A stretch of DNA of 13,701 nucleotides from CAWVWF01 sp963933885 (GTDB lineage Bacteria > Bacteroidota > Bacteroidia > Flavobacteriales_C > GCA-002722245). Within the stretch, counting starts at the first letter, position 1; each line of letters begins with the position of its first letter. Location: the NCBI GenBank assembly GCA_963933885.1, contig CAWVWF010000090.1:1-13701 (forward strand). Reading direction: 5' to 3'. The notes under the pieces are model-generated. The model was not told the origin of the DNA, ran no database searches, and saw nothing but the letters and a program-made list of their open reading frames with translations. This document shows positions 1-8,529 of the stretch, in pieces. The translations under genes and the position numbers were made by a program.

Positions 1-26
1 AATGTAATTAATAAAATATTTTTCAT

Positions 27-2891
27 TTACTTAACTATAAACGGGTTAGCCACATTATCCTTTTCGTTAGAAACCTTAACATAGTAGATCCCTTTTGAAT
101 AAGAAGATGTATTAACTATAAGTTCAAAAGAAGCGTTAGATCCATCAATCTTGTTAACTTCAAGAAGCTGTCCTAGTGAATTAAAGACCTCAATATTAAG
201 ATCACTTCTAAGCGTATTCTGTCCTGATATTTTGATATTATCTACCAAATGAGCAACGTTAAATACAACAGAAGACACTTGCTCTACACCATTTGGATCA
301 ATAACATTTACTTTATAATCCTCTGTCTCTCCATAATCATAATTTACACATGGATCATTACTATTAGAATCCCAATTTGTACGAGCTCTTAATATATGAA
401 GACCAGGATTCGTAGTTATAGGTAATGTAAAATTAGCAGCTACAGTATAATCAAAAGATAAATTTGTTACAATTTCTTCTGATGGTTCAAAAACAAAATT
501 ATTGTTAAAATCAATCCAAACAGTTAAAAACACATCTTGTCCCGAATTAACTGTTATTGTCTGAAGTAAAGATGGATCCACTTGCGCTACAAGATTCGTG
601 AAATCACTATATCCAGTTCCACATTGTGATGAATTATTAATTCCTCCCAGTTTAAATAAATTTATGTCATCTCCAAAACTACAATCAGATTTTGGATCAC
701 AATTTTTAGTTTCCACACTAGATTTTGAAGTATCGTTCATTAGAAATTGATCTGTACTCAAAGCTGTATATGCAACAAGATCATACTCATCTACTATTGC
801 AATATTAGCTTTTTGCGCAAACTCGTAAACTATTTTATCACCTGGATTAATTGTATTGGTAAATACTTCCGAAACAACTACTCCGTCTAAACTATAATGA
901 ATAGGAAAACCACTTACAGAAGAAGTCCCTAAATTCTCAACATAAACTTGGACTTTCTCTACCCCTAATCCAACTCCAGTTTTTGGCGATATAATCTCCG
1001 TAACACCTACATCAAATGCATATCTACTAAATACTTTCGTACAAGCAGTATCATTATTAAAATCTTCATCTCCAACTAATTTTGAATATACAGATACATC
1101 GTTAAATCCTAATGTAGAAAAATCATATGTTCCAGATAATTTATAATGAACAGAATCTCCTGCGTTAATTGTTCCTGAATAAGTTTCACTAGTGACAGTT
1201 CCATTAAGATCTATCGTTATTGTAAAACCTGTAGCTGAAGTTTGACCTAAGTTCTTAATTACAACTTCAACTTTTTCAGCACTTGTTAAAGCACCATCTA
1301 CAGGGTTTATGATTTCTACAATTGAAATATCTTTATTAAAATCTTCTCCGATTTTAAAACTAAATATCCCTGTTTTCCATCCTGCGGAAGACATATATTC
1401 TCCTGTATACCAATATGTCAATCCGTCTATTGGATCTAATGTCATGTGTCCATAATCTCCAAACCTGTTAGTTCCTGTTTGAGATCCAGTCCCAGTAAAT
1501 GCATCACTTTCATTTATCGTCATGGTACCTAATGGATCTGTACTTTTCCTTCCTGTAAATTTAATACTTGGATAAACTGTAGAACTTGTTTTAGAATATG
1601 CCATACCTATATTCCCTCTCCTGTCCATAGCCACACATCCCATCCATCTACTTGCTCCATCAGACGGACCAAATGTTCCTTCTTGGTGTAATTCCCAAGT
1701 TGAACTATTATTTTGTCTCAATTCATACCAACGTACCGCAGCTCTCTTTTCGGTTGTAAGATCAACGTCTACGGTATGACTAAGCACTAAAGAATTATGA
1801 TTCTTAAAATCTTTATACTGGCCCATATACATAAAAGCACCTGGGACAGCATCTAATCTTTGACTCGTTCCTGGCTGTTTAAGATCATCCCAGTTATCAT
1901 CAAAATCAGTATTGAAAGGTGTTACATCAATCTCTTGTGTTAAAGTTATATTCGATAAAGTGGGATCATTCCAATCTACTAAGATTTCCCAAACATTAAT
2001 TCTATCGTTTCCTTCAGCCCAACCATCATCTTGAAAATAAAATAAATATTGTGGAGTTCCTGCTTTTGGTAATTTATCACCATCTGCGTGAGCTGGCATT
2101 GCACTAAAAAAGCCATTAGTTTCTACATCTGGAACAGTTTGAGCAACCATTCTTGCCGATCCATCTCCTGCTAACATTTTATCTCTTTCAAAACATACAA
2201 TATTCTCACTAGATGAATTTGAAGTCATATAATACCCATTGTTCCAAATTGAATATTTTGGATAATCTGGAAATTCAGCCATGCTATAAGTGTAGTAATA
2301 CCAGCTCCCTAAAGGATCTGAAGTTTGAGATATTGCAATTAAAATTTTATCACCTGCAGTTTGAAACTGACTAATAAACCACCTGTCCGCATATTTATCA
2401 TACATTACAATTGGATCACCATCATCAGCACTTCCAGGAAAAACACTACTCAACGAAGTTGGTCCCCATTGAGAAACGCCATTCTTATCAAAAACCTGCA
2501 TGGCCACGTTTACCATTTGCACGAAATGATTTTTACCTGCCGCTCCACTAGGATCTGGAGGAGTAGCTTGTTGTGATGAATAATCTATACCGTCCCAAGC
2601 TTTAAGCGGACTCATTGATGGTGTTTTTAATTGTTTACTTTGTAAAGCAGCATCTTTCTTCAGTGGTAAAGCATCACCATTAGTGTACTTAAATCGCCTA
2701 AGCTTATTTGGAATAATCCTATGTTTCTTTCTTCGCTGAATTGGTTTTTCAACGATATCTCGAAGTGCTCCAATCTTCCCGAAATCAGAAACATTCTTAA
2801 TTACTTTCTTCGAAAAATCAGGTTTTTCATTTTGACCAATCGAAACAATCGATTGTACAATTAAGCAGATTAATATAAGGGTTTGTCTCAT
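27..2891 (-). CDS. T9SS-exported multidomain surface protein with CARDB-like and GEVED-like domains
   Basis: This 954-residue protein is probably secreted or held on the cell surface; its substrate or partner is unknown. Residues 1-19 form a signal peptide (hydrophobic LILICLIVQSIVS, then QNEKP). A basic linker (about 50-70) leads into a large domain (about 100-515) with DPSGAAGKNHFVQMVN and GDPIVMYDKYADRWFISQF motifs, which I recall from other bacterial secreted proteins and which may be a beta-propeller. Two CARDB-like adhesive repeats follow (about 521-620 and 627-726); each opens with D-[IV]-x-[IV]-x-E-I-I-x-P and contains a V-x-N-L-G motif. A GEVED-like domain (about 740-864) has VWIDFNNNFVFEPSEE and ends YGETEDYKV. 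The C-terminus (about 875-954; VFNSLGQLL, KGIYYVKV, PFIVK) is a type A T9SS sorting domain. The start lies 15 bases after the LytTR regulator stop, so the two are probably co-transcribed. The architecture is clear; the biological role is not. Confidence 0.9.
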   Translation of the reverse strand: MRQTLILICLIVQSIVSIGQNEKPDFSKKVIKNVSDFGKIGALRDIVEKPIQRRKKHRIIPNKLRRFKYTNGDALPLKKDAALQSKQLKTPSMSPLKAWDGIDYSSQQATPPDPSGAAGKNHFVQMVNVAMQVFDKNGVSQWGPTSLSSVFPGSADDGDPIVMYDKYADRWFISQFQTAGDKILIAISQTSDPLGSWYYYTYSMAEFPDYPKYSIWNNGYYMTSNSSSENIVCFERDKMLAGDGSARMVAQTVPDVETNGFFSAMPAHADGDKLPKAGTPQYLFYFQDDGWAEGNDRINVWEILVDWNDPTLSNITLTQEIDVTPFNTDFDDNWDDLKQPGTSQRLDAVPGAFMYMGQYKDFKNHNSLVLSHTVDVDLTTEKRAAVRWYELRQNNSSTWELHQEGTFGPSDGASRWMGCVAMDRRGNIGMAYSKTSSTVYPSIKFTGRKSTDPLGTMTINESDAFTGTGSQTGTNRFGDYGHMTLDPIDGLTYWYTGEYMSSAGWKTGIFSFKIGEDFNKDISIVEIINPVDGALTSAEKVEVVIKNLGQTSATGFTITIDLNGTVTSETYSGTINAGDSVHYKLSGTYDFSTLGFNDVSVYSKLVGDEDFNNDTACTKVFSRYAFDVGVTEIISPKTGVGLGVEKVQVYVENLGTSSVSGFPIHYSLDGVVVSEVFTNTINPGDKIVYEFAQKANIAIVDEYDLVAYTALSTDQFLMNDTSKSSVETKNCDPKSDCSFGDDINLFKLGGINNSSQCGTGYSDFTNLVAQVDPSLLQTITVNSGQDVFLTVWIDFNNNFVFEPSEEIVTNLSFDYTVAANFTLPITTNPGLHILRARTNWDSNSNDPCVNYDYGETEDYKVNVIDPNGVEQVSSVVFNVAHLVDNIKISGQNTLRSDLNIEVFNSLGQLLEVNKIDGSNASFELIVNTSSYSKGIYYVKVSNEKDNVANPFIVK

Positions 2892-2906
2892 TTGGCTATT
2901 TTTTCA

Positions 2907-3644
2907 TTAAATAATTCCTTTCAATAATTTTAAAACTGAAGATTTCTTCCTTGTCGATATTGGAACTGAAGTTCCATTTTTCATCAACAAATAACCTCCG
3001 TCTGTTTTAATATATTCTTTTAAATAATCTAAGTTTATTAAATGACTTTGATGAACTCTATAAAAACCGAACTCGGATAGCATTCTATCAAATTCTTTCA
3101 AAGTTTTAGTCACCAACATTTTCTTTCCATCTTCAAAATAGAAAGTTGTATAATTCACACTAGACTCACATCTTACAATGGTTCCAATCTCAACTACATC
3201 AATTTTATCTTGGGAATGCAAAGCCAGCCTTTTGTTTTTACTAGCCGTCTCCTTCACATTCTCAGTTAACAATCTATAATCATCTTTATGTCCTTCCTCA
3301 AACTTCTTTACAGCAGCTTGTAATTCATCTGCATCGATAGGTTTTAACAAGTAATCTATTGCAGAAAGTTTAAAGGCTTTAATCGCATATTCATCAGAAG
3401 CAGTTGTGAATATAATTTTGAAATCTACATCTCCAATAACTTCGAGCAAATCGAATGCAGTACCTTGATTTATTTGAATATCAAGAAACACTAAATCAGG
3501 TTTGGTTTCATTAATAATTTTAGCTCCATTAATCACACCGTCTCCCTCTCCTACAACTTCTATATGATCACAATAATCATGAAGATCTTGTATTAAATTC
3601 TTTCTAAACTTCTCAATATCATCTATTACTACAGCGCGAATCAT
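2907..3644 (-). CDS. LytTR-family response regulator (LytR/AlgR type)
   Basis: This is a two-domain cytoplasmic response regulator of 245 residues. The receiver domain (1-118) has the acidic pair D8/D9, the phospho-acceptor D55 in VFLDIQ, T80/T81 in IIFTTAS and K101 in LLKPID, so all switch residues are present. The LytTR DNA-binding domain (about 138-242) shows the RCESSVNYTTFYF strand, the FYRVHQSHLINLDYLKEY motif and the final VPISTRKK. LytTR regulators in Bacteroidota are normally driven by a membrane sensor kinase encoded next door. None is visible within the window on either side, so the regulator appears orphan here. The gene is the first of a likely two-gene unit with the downstream secreted protein and is divergent from a second T9SS protein gene, which makes both neighbours candidate targets. 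That regulatory link is inference. The ATG start places the receiver fold at the usual N-terminal position. Confidence 0.95.
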   Translation of the reverse strand: MIRAVVIDDIEKFRKNLIQDLHDYCDHIEVVGEGDGVINGAKIINETKPDLVFLDIQINQGTAFDLLEVIGDVDFKIIFTTASDEYAIKAFKLSAIDYLLKPIDADELQAAVKKFEEGHKDDYRLLTENVKETASKNKRLALHSQDKIDVVEIGTIVRCESSVNYTTFYFEDGKKMLVTKTLKEFDRMLSEFGFYRVHQSHLINLDYLKEYIKTDGGYLLMKNGTSVPISTRKKSSVLKLLKGII

Positions 3645-3780
3645 ATGCTCTTTTATTATTCAATAATGTTTCCGTATGACCAATTTAATGATTCTTTTAT
3701 CACTTTTTATCTTTTTTTTTAAATGAGTCACCCTTTTTTTCATGTCTTGGATAATTTCGATTCCAATAAAAACCATTAAA

Positions 3781-6700
3781 ATGAAAAACACATTTCTAGC
3801 AATACTTATTATCAGTAGTTTACAAAGTCTTTCAAAAACTATATTTTCAACAAACTCAGGAAACTGGAATACCACACAAACCTGGAATACATTAACGATT
3901 CCAACAGAATTTGATACTGTTATTATTACAAATCAAGACACAATTAATATCAACACCAGTTCTGCAAAATGTAATCATCTTGAAATTGATGGAACGATCT
4001 TCTTTAAATCCGGAACAAATACTTTAACTACCAATTCTATTCTTTGTAAGAATCAATCTGAAATTAATGGAACTTCCCTTGGCTCTCTAACAACAGACGA
4101 GCTAATTAACAATGGGATGTTTTCTATTGGTAGAATAAAACTAACCGTTAATGAGCAATTCGTTAACAATTTCAAACTAACCTTCTCCTCTAAAAGTGGT
4201 TTCAAAAATTTTGGAGCGTTAGTTAATAATGGAACTATAGACAATCCTTTTAATGAAACATTATCGTTAAAAAACTCATTGGATAATCTTGGACTTCTAA
4301 ATTGGAATACAGGAACAATCAACTTTACAGATAACGCTACAATACAATCTAAGAACCTTCTTTATTTAGAATCAATCACTTTCAATGACACACTTGTAAA
4401 TAAGGATTCACTAAAAATAAAATCGATTAATGGGACTACATTAATAAATAAAGGATATCTCGATTTTATTAGTAAAGACAGTGATATTTCAATAAATCAT
4501 TTGACTATGATTACACCCAATACATTGGCGTTTTCATACGGAGGGAGTATTTCTCTCCCTAATTTCACGATCTCAAATTTTGATAATTTGATTTTAAACT
4601 GTGATAGATTCTTAGTCTACCAACAATTTCAAGGAAATGGAAAACTAACTGTCTCCAATCAAACGACACTTGTGAACAAAACCGAAAACAATTTCCCTTT
4701 ATTCAATGAATACAATTTTCATCCTATATCAAAGGTGATCATTGAAGAGAATACAGTACTTCCAAAGAACATACAATTCAGTAATCTTGAAATCAAATCA
4801 GGCTATACTTTAAACCTTCAAAATACAGACAGTCTTTTTATATCTGGAGATTTAATGGGTGCTGGTATTTTACAGAACCATAATAACATAATCTACAACG
4901 GAACAAAAAAGCAAACGATTAAAAGAATGGATTACAATAATTTGATCTATAACAATAGTGGAATTGATACATCTTTAATTGTTGGAGCAAACACGATTGA
5001 TTCATTAATAATTACAAATGGAAATTTTGCTATAGGAGGTCTAACAATCAGTAATTCTAAAATCAATAAAAACGGTGTTCTCATCATCAATGGAGCCAAT
5101 CCAACATTCAAAAATAATCTTATTATAGAAGGAACAGTAACCTTAAACAATGATCAATCTTCCCCCTTATTTAATAACATAATCATACTTCCTTCTGGTC
5201 TTTTTAAAAATAACGCCTCATCCGATCCTATTATTAACGGAAACATATTAAATAATGGGACATTCATTGGATGTACAGGTACTTCATGTAATTATAATTT
5301 CACAAGCAACAATACTCACCTCTCAGGAAAGGATACAATATTCATCTCAAAATTGAAGGCAAAAAAACTAACCAATTCAGGATTATTAGTTGTGTCTCAG
5401 TCTTTAAAGGTTGATTCAATGATAGCTGATTCAAATGCTCAATTATGGTTAGGTATGGATAGTATTCATATTTCTGGAAGTTTTGATTTCCTCAGTAATT
5501 TAAACTCCGTTTATTTCAATAAAACCGGGAATCAAAACATCTCTAAAGGGATGAATAGTTTTAGTCATATTATCATCGAAAACGAAGGGAATAAAACTAT
5601 TCACAACCACACATTTATAAAAGATCAACTTGATATAAAAGAGAAAAGTACCTTTAAAACAGATTCTTTTAAAACCTCACTTCCCGCAAGTGCAAAACTA
5701 AACATCGAAGAAGCTGGGATTTTGATTCTTGGACACAATTACAACACTCAACCAATACTTTTCCCTTCATTACTAATACGTAACAATATTAACTTACATG
5801 ATTCCTCCATCGTAAGCTATGCTGGTAAACAAGATCAAATTATTTCATGCGTCCCAAAATATGGCCATCTTACAATTGATGACGGTGCTGTTGATTCTTC
5901 ATTCATCTCGTTAAACAATGACACGCTTTTTGTTAACGGAAATTTAACCCTAGAAGAATCTTCACTTCATTTTCAAATTCTAGATAATATCATTAAAGTA
6001 AAAGGAGATTGGAACGGGCCAGGGAATTGTAAATTAACGAGCGGTGAATTTCAATTAGGGGGAAACGGAAACTCCAGCGGAAAGATTAGTCCAGGAACAA
6101 GTACGTTCTTATACAACGGTCAATCAAAACAGCGTTTTAAAATTTCGAAATATCACAATGTAGTAATCGATAAGAATGGAGAAGCTTATACAAAAGCCAA
6201 TCTCGGTGTGCTACAAATTGATTCTTTGCTTGTGAAAAACGGAATAATGAATTTCAAAGGTGAAGAATCTTATGTTGATGTCTTAACAATTGAAGATTCG
6301 GTGATTTTTCAATCTAAGTTTCAGGAAAAAGTTTTTAATAAAATAAACATCGCGCCTACTGGTATTTTTGAACTGGATTATAATGAAACTGTTACAATAA
6401 AAGGAGATATTAATTGTGACGGTATATTCTCTATTAAAAAAGGTTCATTATTGTTTAACGATACATTACTTCAAAACATAACTGGAACAGGACAAATCAG
6501 ACTGGGGAAAACAACAATTAACAAACCCCAAAATCATATTCAAGTTTATACAAATTTAAAACTAAACGATACCCTACAGATGGATTCTGGAAACATCATC
6601 CTAAATGATGCTCATCTAACTTTAGCAGCCAACGCATTCATTAAAAACGAAAACAAGAACGCCTATTTTTCTGGAGATAACAAAGGAACAATCACAACTT

Positions 6701-7557
6701 CTAAAGTGGTCTTAGCAAATCAATCCACTAATTTCAGTGGTATCGGAATTCTAATTAACAATACATTCCCAATGGGAAATACTATGATCACAAGAAAATT
6801 CAATGCTATCAATATCGCCGGCAATCCATCTACTTTTAAAAACTTCGATATTGACCCTACTTTTAATTCAAGCTTAAACGCTAATCTTGAAATGAATTTC
6901 TTTAATGCTGAACTAAATAAGATAGACTCAAACAACCTTGCATTATGGAAAACAGAAGACAATATAAATTGGATTAAAATGGATGGAATTGTTTCCCAAA
7001 ACAAAATCTCTTTAGCACATATTGGTTCGTTTTCTAAATGGACAATCAACGCTCAAAAAATGAGTCTACTTAGTGTAGAATTAATTTCTCATAGTGTTAA
7101 AAGAGTTGAAGAGAATATTAATATAAATTGGGAAATCGCAGAAGAAACAAATACAATTGGTTATCTCATCGAAGTGTCATCAGATGGAATAAATTTTCAC
7201 ACCGAAACAACAGTTAAAACTAATAATATAAAAATATACAGTTATAATTTAAACAACATCTCAACCATTATCACTTTCATTAGAGTTTCCGAAATAACAC
7301 CAAACAGCGCTACAGTTCTATTCACAGAACCTGTCAGACCATATTACTCTACAAAACCAATAATCCACGTAAATAACAATAAAATAATAATTAAAAACTT
7401 CGTGGATGGAGTTATCAAAGTATACTCAAGTAATGGACAATTGATAGAGAGAAAGGCAGCTCAAACAGGACTTCAAACTATTTTCCCAAAAGGAATCTAT
7501 TTCGTTATTTTAGAAAACGAAATAGAAACCCAAACCTTCAAAATCGGAATTTTATAA
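3781..7557 (+). CDS. Very large T9SS-exported Asn-rich repeat protein (probable beta-helix adhesin)
   Basis: This is a 1258-residue exported protein of unknown function. I place the start at the ATG at 3781, because it gives a compact signal peptide (MKNTFLAILIISSLQSLS). An in-frame ATG at 3742 would add MSWIISIPIKTIK before the signal, and a near-match to the TAnnTTTG element (3752-3759) lies between the two. Right after the signal is SGNWNTTQTWNT, an opening common in Bacteroidota secreted proteins and reminiscent of G8-type domains. Residues about 60-1050 are degenerate short beta-strand repeats rich in N-N-G-T, I-x-N and G-x-L, which suggests a right-handed beta-helix. A fibronectin-III-like segment (about 1094-1175; NINWEIAEETNTIGYLIEVSSDG) comes before the T9SS sorting domain (about 1190-1258; IKVYSSNGQLIE, KGIYFVILEN, QTFKIGIL). 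No catalytic motif is visible, so an adhesive or surface-layer role is the simplest guess. Confidence 0.88.
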   Translation: MKNTFLAILIISSLQSLSKTIFSTNSGNWNTTQTWNTLTIPTEFDTVIITNQDTININTSSAKCNHLEIDGTIFFKSGTNTLTTNSILCKNQSEINGTSLGSLTTDELINNGMFSIGRIKLTVNEQFVNNFKLTFSSKSGFKNFGALVNNGTIDNPFNETLSLKNSLDNLGLLNWNTGTINFTDNATIQSKNLLYLESITFNDTLVNKDSLKIKSINGTTLINKGYLDFISKDSDISINHLTMITPNTLAFSYGGSISLPNFTISNFDNLILNCDRFLVYQQFQGNGKLTVSNQTTLVNKTENNFPLFNEYNFHPISKVIIEENTVLPKNIQFSNLEIKSGYTLNLQNTDSLFISGDLMGAGILQNHNNIIYNGTKKQTIKRMDYNNLIYNNSGIDTSLIVGANTIDSLIITNGNFAIGGLTISNSKINKNGVLIINGANPTFKNNLIIEGTVTLNNDQSSPLFNNIIILPSGLFKNNASSDPIINGNILNNGTFIGCTGTSCNYNFTSNNTHLSGKDTIFISKLKAKKLTNSGLLVVSQSLKVDSMIADSNAQLWLGMDSIHISGSFDFLSNLNSVYFNKTGNQNISKGMNSFSHIIIENEGNKTIHNHTFIKDQLDIKEKSTFKTDSFKTSLPASAKLNIEEAGILILGHNYNTQPILFPSLLIRNNINLHDSSIVSYAGKQDQIISCVPKYGHLTIDDGAVDSSFISLNNDTLFVNGNLTLEESSLHFQILDNIIKVKGDWNGPGNCKLTSGEFQLGGNGNSSGKISPGTSTFLYNGQSKQRFKISKYHNVVIDKNGEAYTKANLGVLQIDSLLVKNGIMNFKGEESYVDVLTIEDSVIFQSKFQEKVFNKINIAPTGIFELDYNETVTIKGDINCDGIFSIKKGSLLFNDTLLQNITGTGQIRLGKTTINKPQNHIQVYTNLKLNDTLQMDSGNIILNDAHLTLAANAFIKNENKNAYFSGDNKGTITTSKVVLANQSTNFSGIGILINNTFPMGNTMITRKFNAINIAGNPSTFKNFDIDPTFNSSLNANLEMNFFNAELNKIDSNNLALWKTEDNINWIKMDGIVSQNKISLAHIGSFSKWTINAQKMSLLSVELISHSVKRVEENININWEIAEETNTIGYLIEVSSDGINFHTETTVKTNNIKIYSYNLNNISTIITFIRVSEITPNSATVLFTEPVRPYYSTKPIIHVNNNKIIIKNFVDGVIKVYSSNGQLIERKAAQTGLQTIFPKGIYFVILENEIETQTFKIGIL

Positions 7558-7581
7558 AGAAATCTTACATCAACTGCATAA

Positions 7582-7669
7582 TGTAGGGATGCCCCTTGTG
7601 GGTATCCGCCACCTAGTAATGTAAGTGTGAAGTACTGTGTTTCGGATACCCACAAGGGGCATCCCTACA
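7582..7669. repeat. Perfect 27-bp inverted repeat around a 34-nt spacer
   Basis: The left arm (7582-7608, beginning TGTAGGGATGCCCCTTGTGG) is exactly complementary to the right arm (7643-7669). The 34-nt spacer is 7609-7642. The arms are GC-rich in an otherwise AT-rich intergenic region. The structure begins 25 bases after the stop of the large secreted-protein gene. It is not followed by a T-tract on either strand, so it does not look like an ordinary terminator. It resembles the REP-like or MITE-like dispersed palindromes of bacterial genomes, but this is the only copy in the window. An RNA copy would form a very stable long hairpin. Confidence 0.85.
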
Positions 7670-7743
7670 AATTAAACATCTATTTATTCCAAACAATAGT
7701 TCTCAAACACAAATCATAAGAACCACACCTTAAAATAAAGCAC

Positions 7744-7774
7744 AAAAAAAAGGCCGTCTAAAAAGACGGCCTTT
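7744..7774 (-). terminator. Rho-independent terminator of rpsP
   Basis: An 11-bp perfect stem (7749-7759, AAAGGCCGTCT, pairing with 7764-7774, AGACGGCCTTT) closes a 4-nt A loop. Read on the minus strand the hairpin is followed by a run of T residues (complement of the A run at 7744-7750). It lies 20 bases beyond the rpsP stop codon. On the plus strand only a weak T-rich stretch follows, so any bidirectional use for the convergent large gene would be inefficient. Confidence 0.9.
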
Positions 7775-7794
7775 CTTATATAGAAAATTCTAAA

Positions 7795-8463
7795 TTACTC
7801 TTCAGTTTTTTCTTCTGCTTTTGGAGCAGCTTCTTCAGTTGCAGGAGCTTCTTCAGCAACAACTTCTTCAGCAGCTGGAGCTTCTTCAGCAACAACTTCT
7901 TCAGCAGCTGGAGCTTCTTCAGCAACAACTTCTTCAGCAGGTGCTTCTTCAGCAACAACCTCTTCTACTACAGGTGCAGCAGCAGCGGCAGCTTCAGCAG
8001 CTAATTCAGATGCAGCAGTTGCTAATGCAGCAGCTCTATCTTCCTTAATTTTTGTTTCAGCAGTAAATGCAGCTTTTTTGTCAGAACTTTTAGTTTCAGC
8101 GATTGTTTTAACAATTGCGTCAGACTTAGATAAGTTTTCCTTAGCCCATGCTTCGAACTTTGCGTCAGCTTGTTCTTCAGTTAAAGCTCCTTTTTTAACA
8201 CCACCGTTAAGGTGATTCTTTAAAAGAACTCCTTCTTTAGAAAGAATTGAACGACAAGTATCAGTCATCTCAGCTCCAAAACCAATCCATTTAACAGCAG
8301 AATCAAAGTTTAATTCAACAGTTGCAGGGTGAGTGTTTGGGTTGTAGATACCTAATCTTTCGATATACTTACCATCTCTTTTGTTACGAGGATCTGATGC
8401 TACGATATGATAAATCGCTGCTCTTTTACGTCCTTGTCTTTGTAATCTAATTTTAGTTGCCAT
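7795..8463 (-). CDS. rpsP: 30S ribosomal protein bS16 with long Ala/Glu-rich C-terminal extension
   Basis: bS16 binds 16S rRNA and helps assemble the small ribosomal subunit. Residues 1-85 are the conserved core (MATKIRLQRQGRKRAAIYHIV, DPRNKRDGKYIERLGIYNP). A segment typical of Bacteroidota follows (about 86-125; LLKNHLNGGVKKGALTEEQADAKFEAW). The tail (about 126-222) is highly charged: an Ala/Lys/Glu part, a poly-Ala stretch near 155-165, then four copies of an EEVVAEEAP unit. The total of 222 residues compares with about 80 in Escherichia coli and roughly 150-190 in relatives as I recall them, so the tail is unusually long. It lacks globular character and is likely disordered. The gene stands alone with its own promoter and terminator. 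The commonly adjacent rimM is not next to it, because the convergent secreted-protein gene occupies that side. Confidence 0.97.
   Translation of the reverse strand: MATKIRLQRQGRKRAAIYHIVASDPRNKRDGKYIERLGIYNPNTHPATVELNFDSAVKWIGFGAEMTDTCRSILSKEGVLLKNHLNGGVKKGALTEEQADAKFEAWAKENLSKSDAIVKTIAETKSSDKKAAFTAETKIKEDRAAALATAASELAAEAAAAAAPVVEEVVAEEAPAEEVVAEEAPAAEEVVAEEAPAAEEVVAEEAPATEEAAPKAEEKTEE
7844..7965 (-). repeat. 33-bp tandem repeat within the rpsP tail
   Basis: Two full 33-bp units (7844-7876 and 7877-7909) are identical. A third (7910-7940) is nearly complete and a fourth (7941-7965) is shortened and diverged. The period is 11 codons (AAEEVVAEEAP), so slippage changes the protein in frame. The near-identity of the units at the DNA level suggests recent expansion or gene conversion. 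Confidence 0.85.
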
Positions 8464-8479
8464 ATTGCAATAAATGTTT

Positions 8480-8493
8480 GGCTACACGTAGCC
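8480..8493 (-). promoter_or_regulatory. Small hairpin in the rpsP 5' leader
   Basis: GGCTAC (8480-8485) and GTAGCC (8488-8493) are complementary and would form a short stem in the rpsP leader, about 17-30 bases before the start codon and downstream of the likely transcription start. It is GC-rich against an AT-rich leader. Ribosomal-protein genes are often autoregulated through leader structures, and I recall that S16 leader candidates have been proposed in Flavobacteria. I cannot confirm a match from memory. The central loop is only 2-4 nt, so the fold is modest. Confidence 0.35.
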
Positions 8494-8521
8494 GGTTTAA
8501 ATAATAAAATAAATTCGACTG

Positions 8522-8529
8522 CAAAAATA
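8522..8529 (-). promoter_or_regulatory. rpsP: rpsP promoter, Bacteroidota -7 element
   Basis: On the minus strand the sequence reads TATTTTTG, an exact match to the TAnnTTTG consensus, about 58 bases before the start codon. The bases after it (TATTTTTGCAGTC) are the same as at the mtaB promoter in this window. I see no convincing TTTG -33 box at the expected distance. The remaining intergenic DNA (8530-8762), between rpsP and the lacI-type gene, shows no gene or clear structure. Confidence 0.6.

Noticed and set aside
3742..3780. Upstream in-frame ATG of the large secreted-protein gene
   Set aside because: It would place 13 residues ahead of a complete signal peptide, and a near-consensus -7 element lies downstream of it. 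The ATG at 3781 is better.
3660..3875. Minus-strand open frame ending just before the response regulator, with a hydrophobic and Lys-rich translation
   Set aside because: It overlaps the signal peptide and promoter region of the divergent gene. Its Lys-rich end comes from A-rich intergenic DNA, and it matches no family I know. It is not a kinase fragment.
7582..7669. Rho-independent terminator for the large secreted-protein gene
   Set aside because: The stem is far longer than usual, the loop is 34 nt, and no T-tract follows on the plus strand.
7776..7958. Minus-strand Lys/Leu-rich open frame
   Set aside because: It is a shifted reading of the same rpsP repeats and overlaps the terminator side.
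7821..8048. Plus-strand Gln/Leu-rich open frame
   Set aside because: It is the antisense of the repetitive rpsP tail; low complexity keeps the frame open without coding function.
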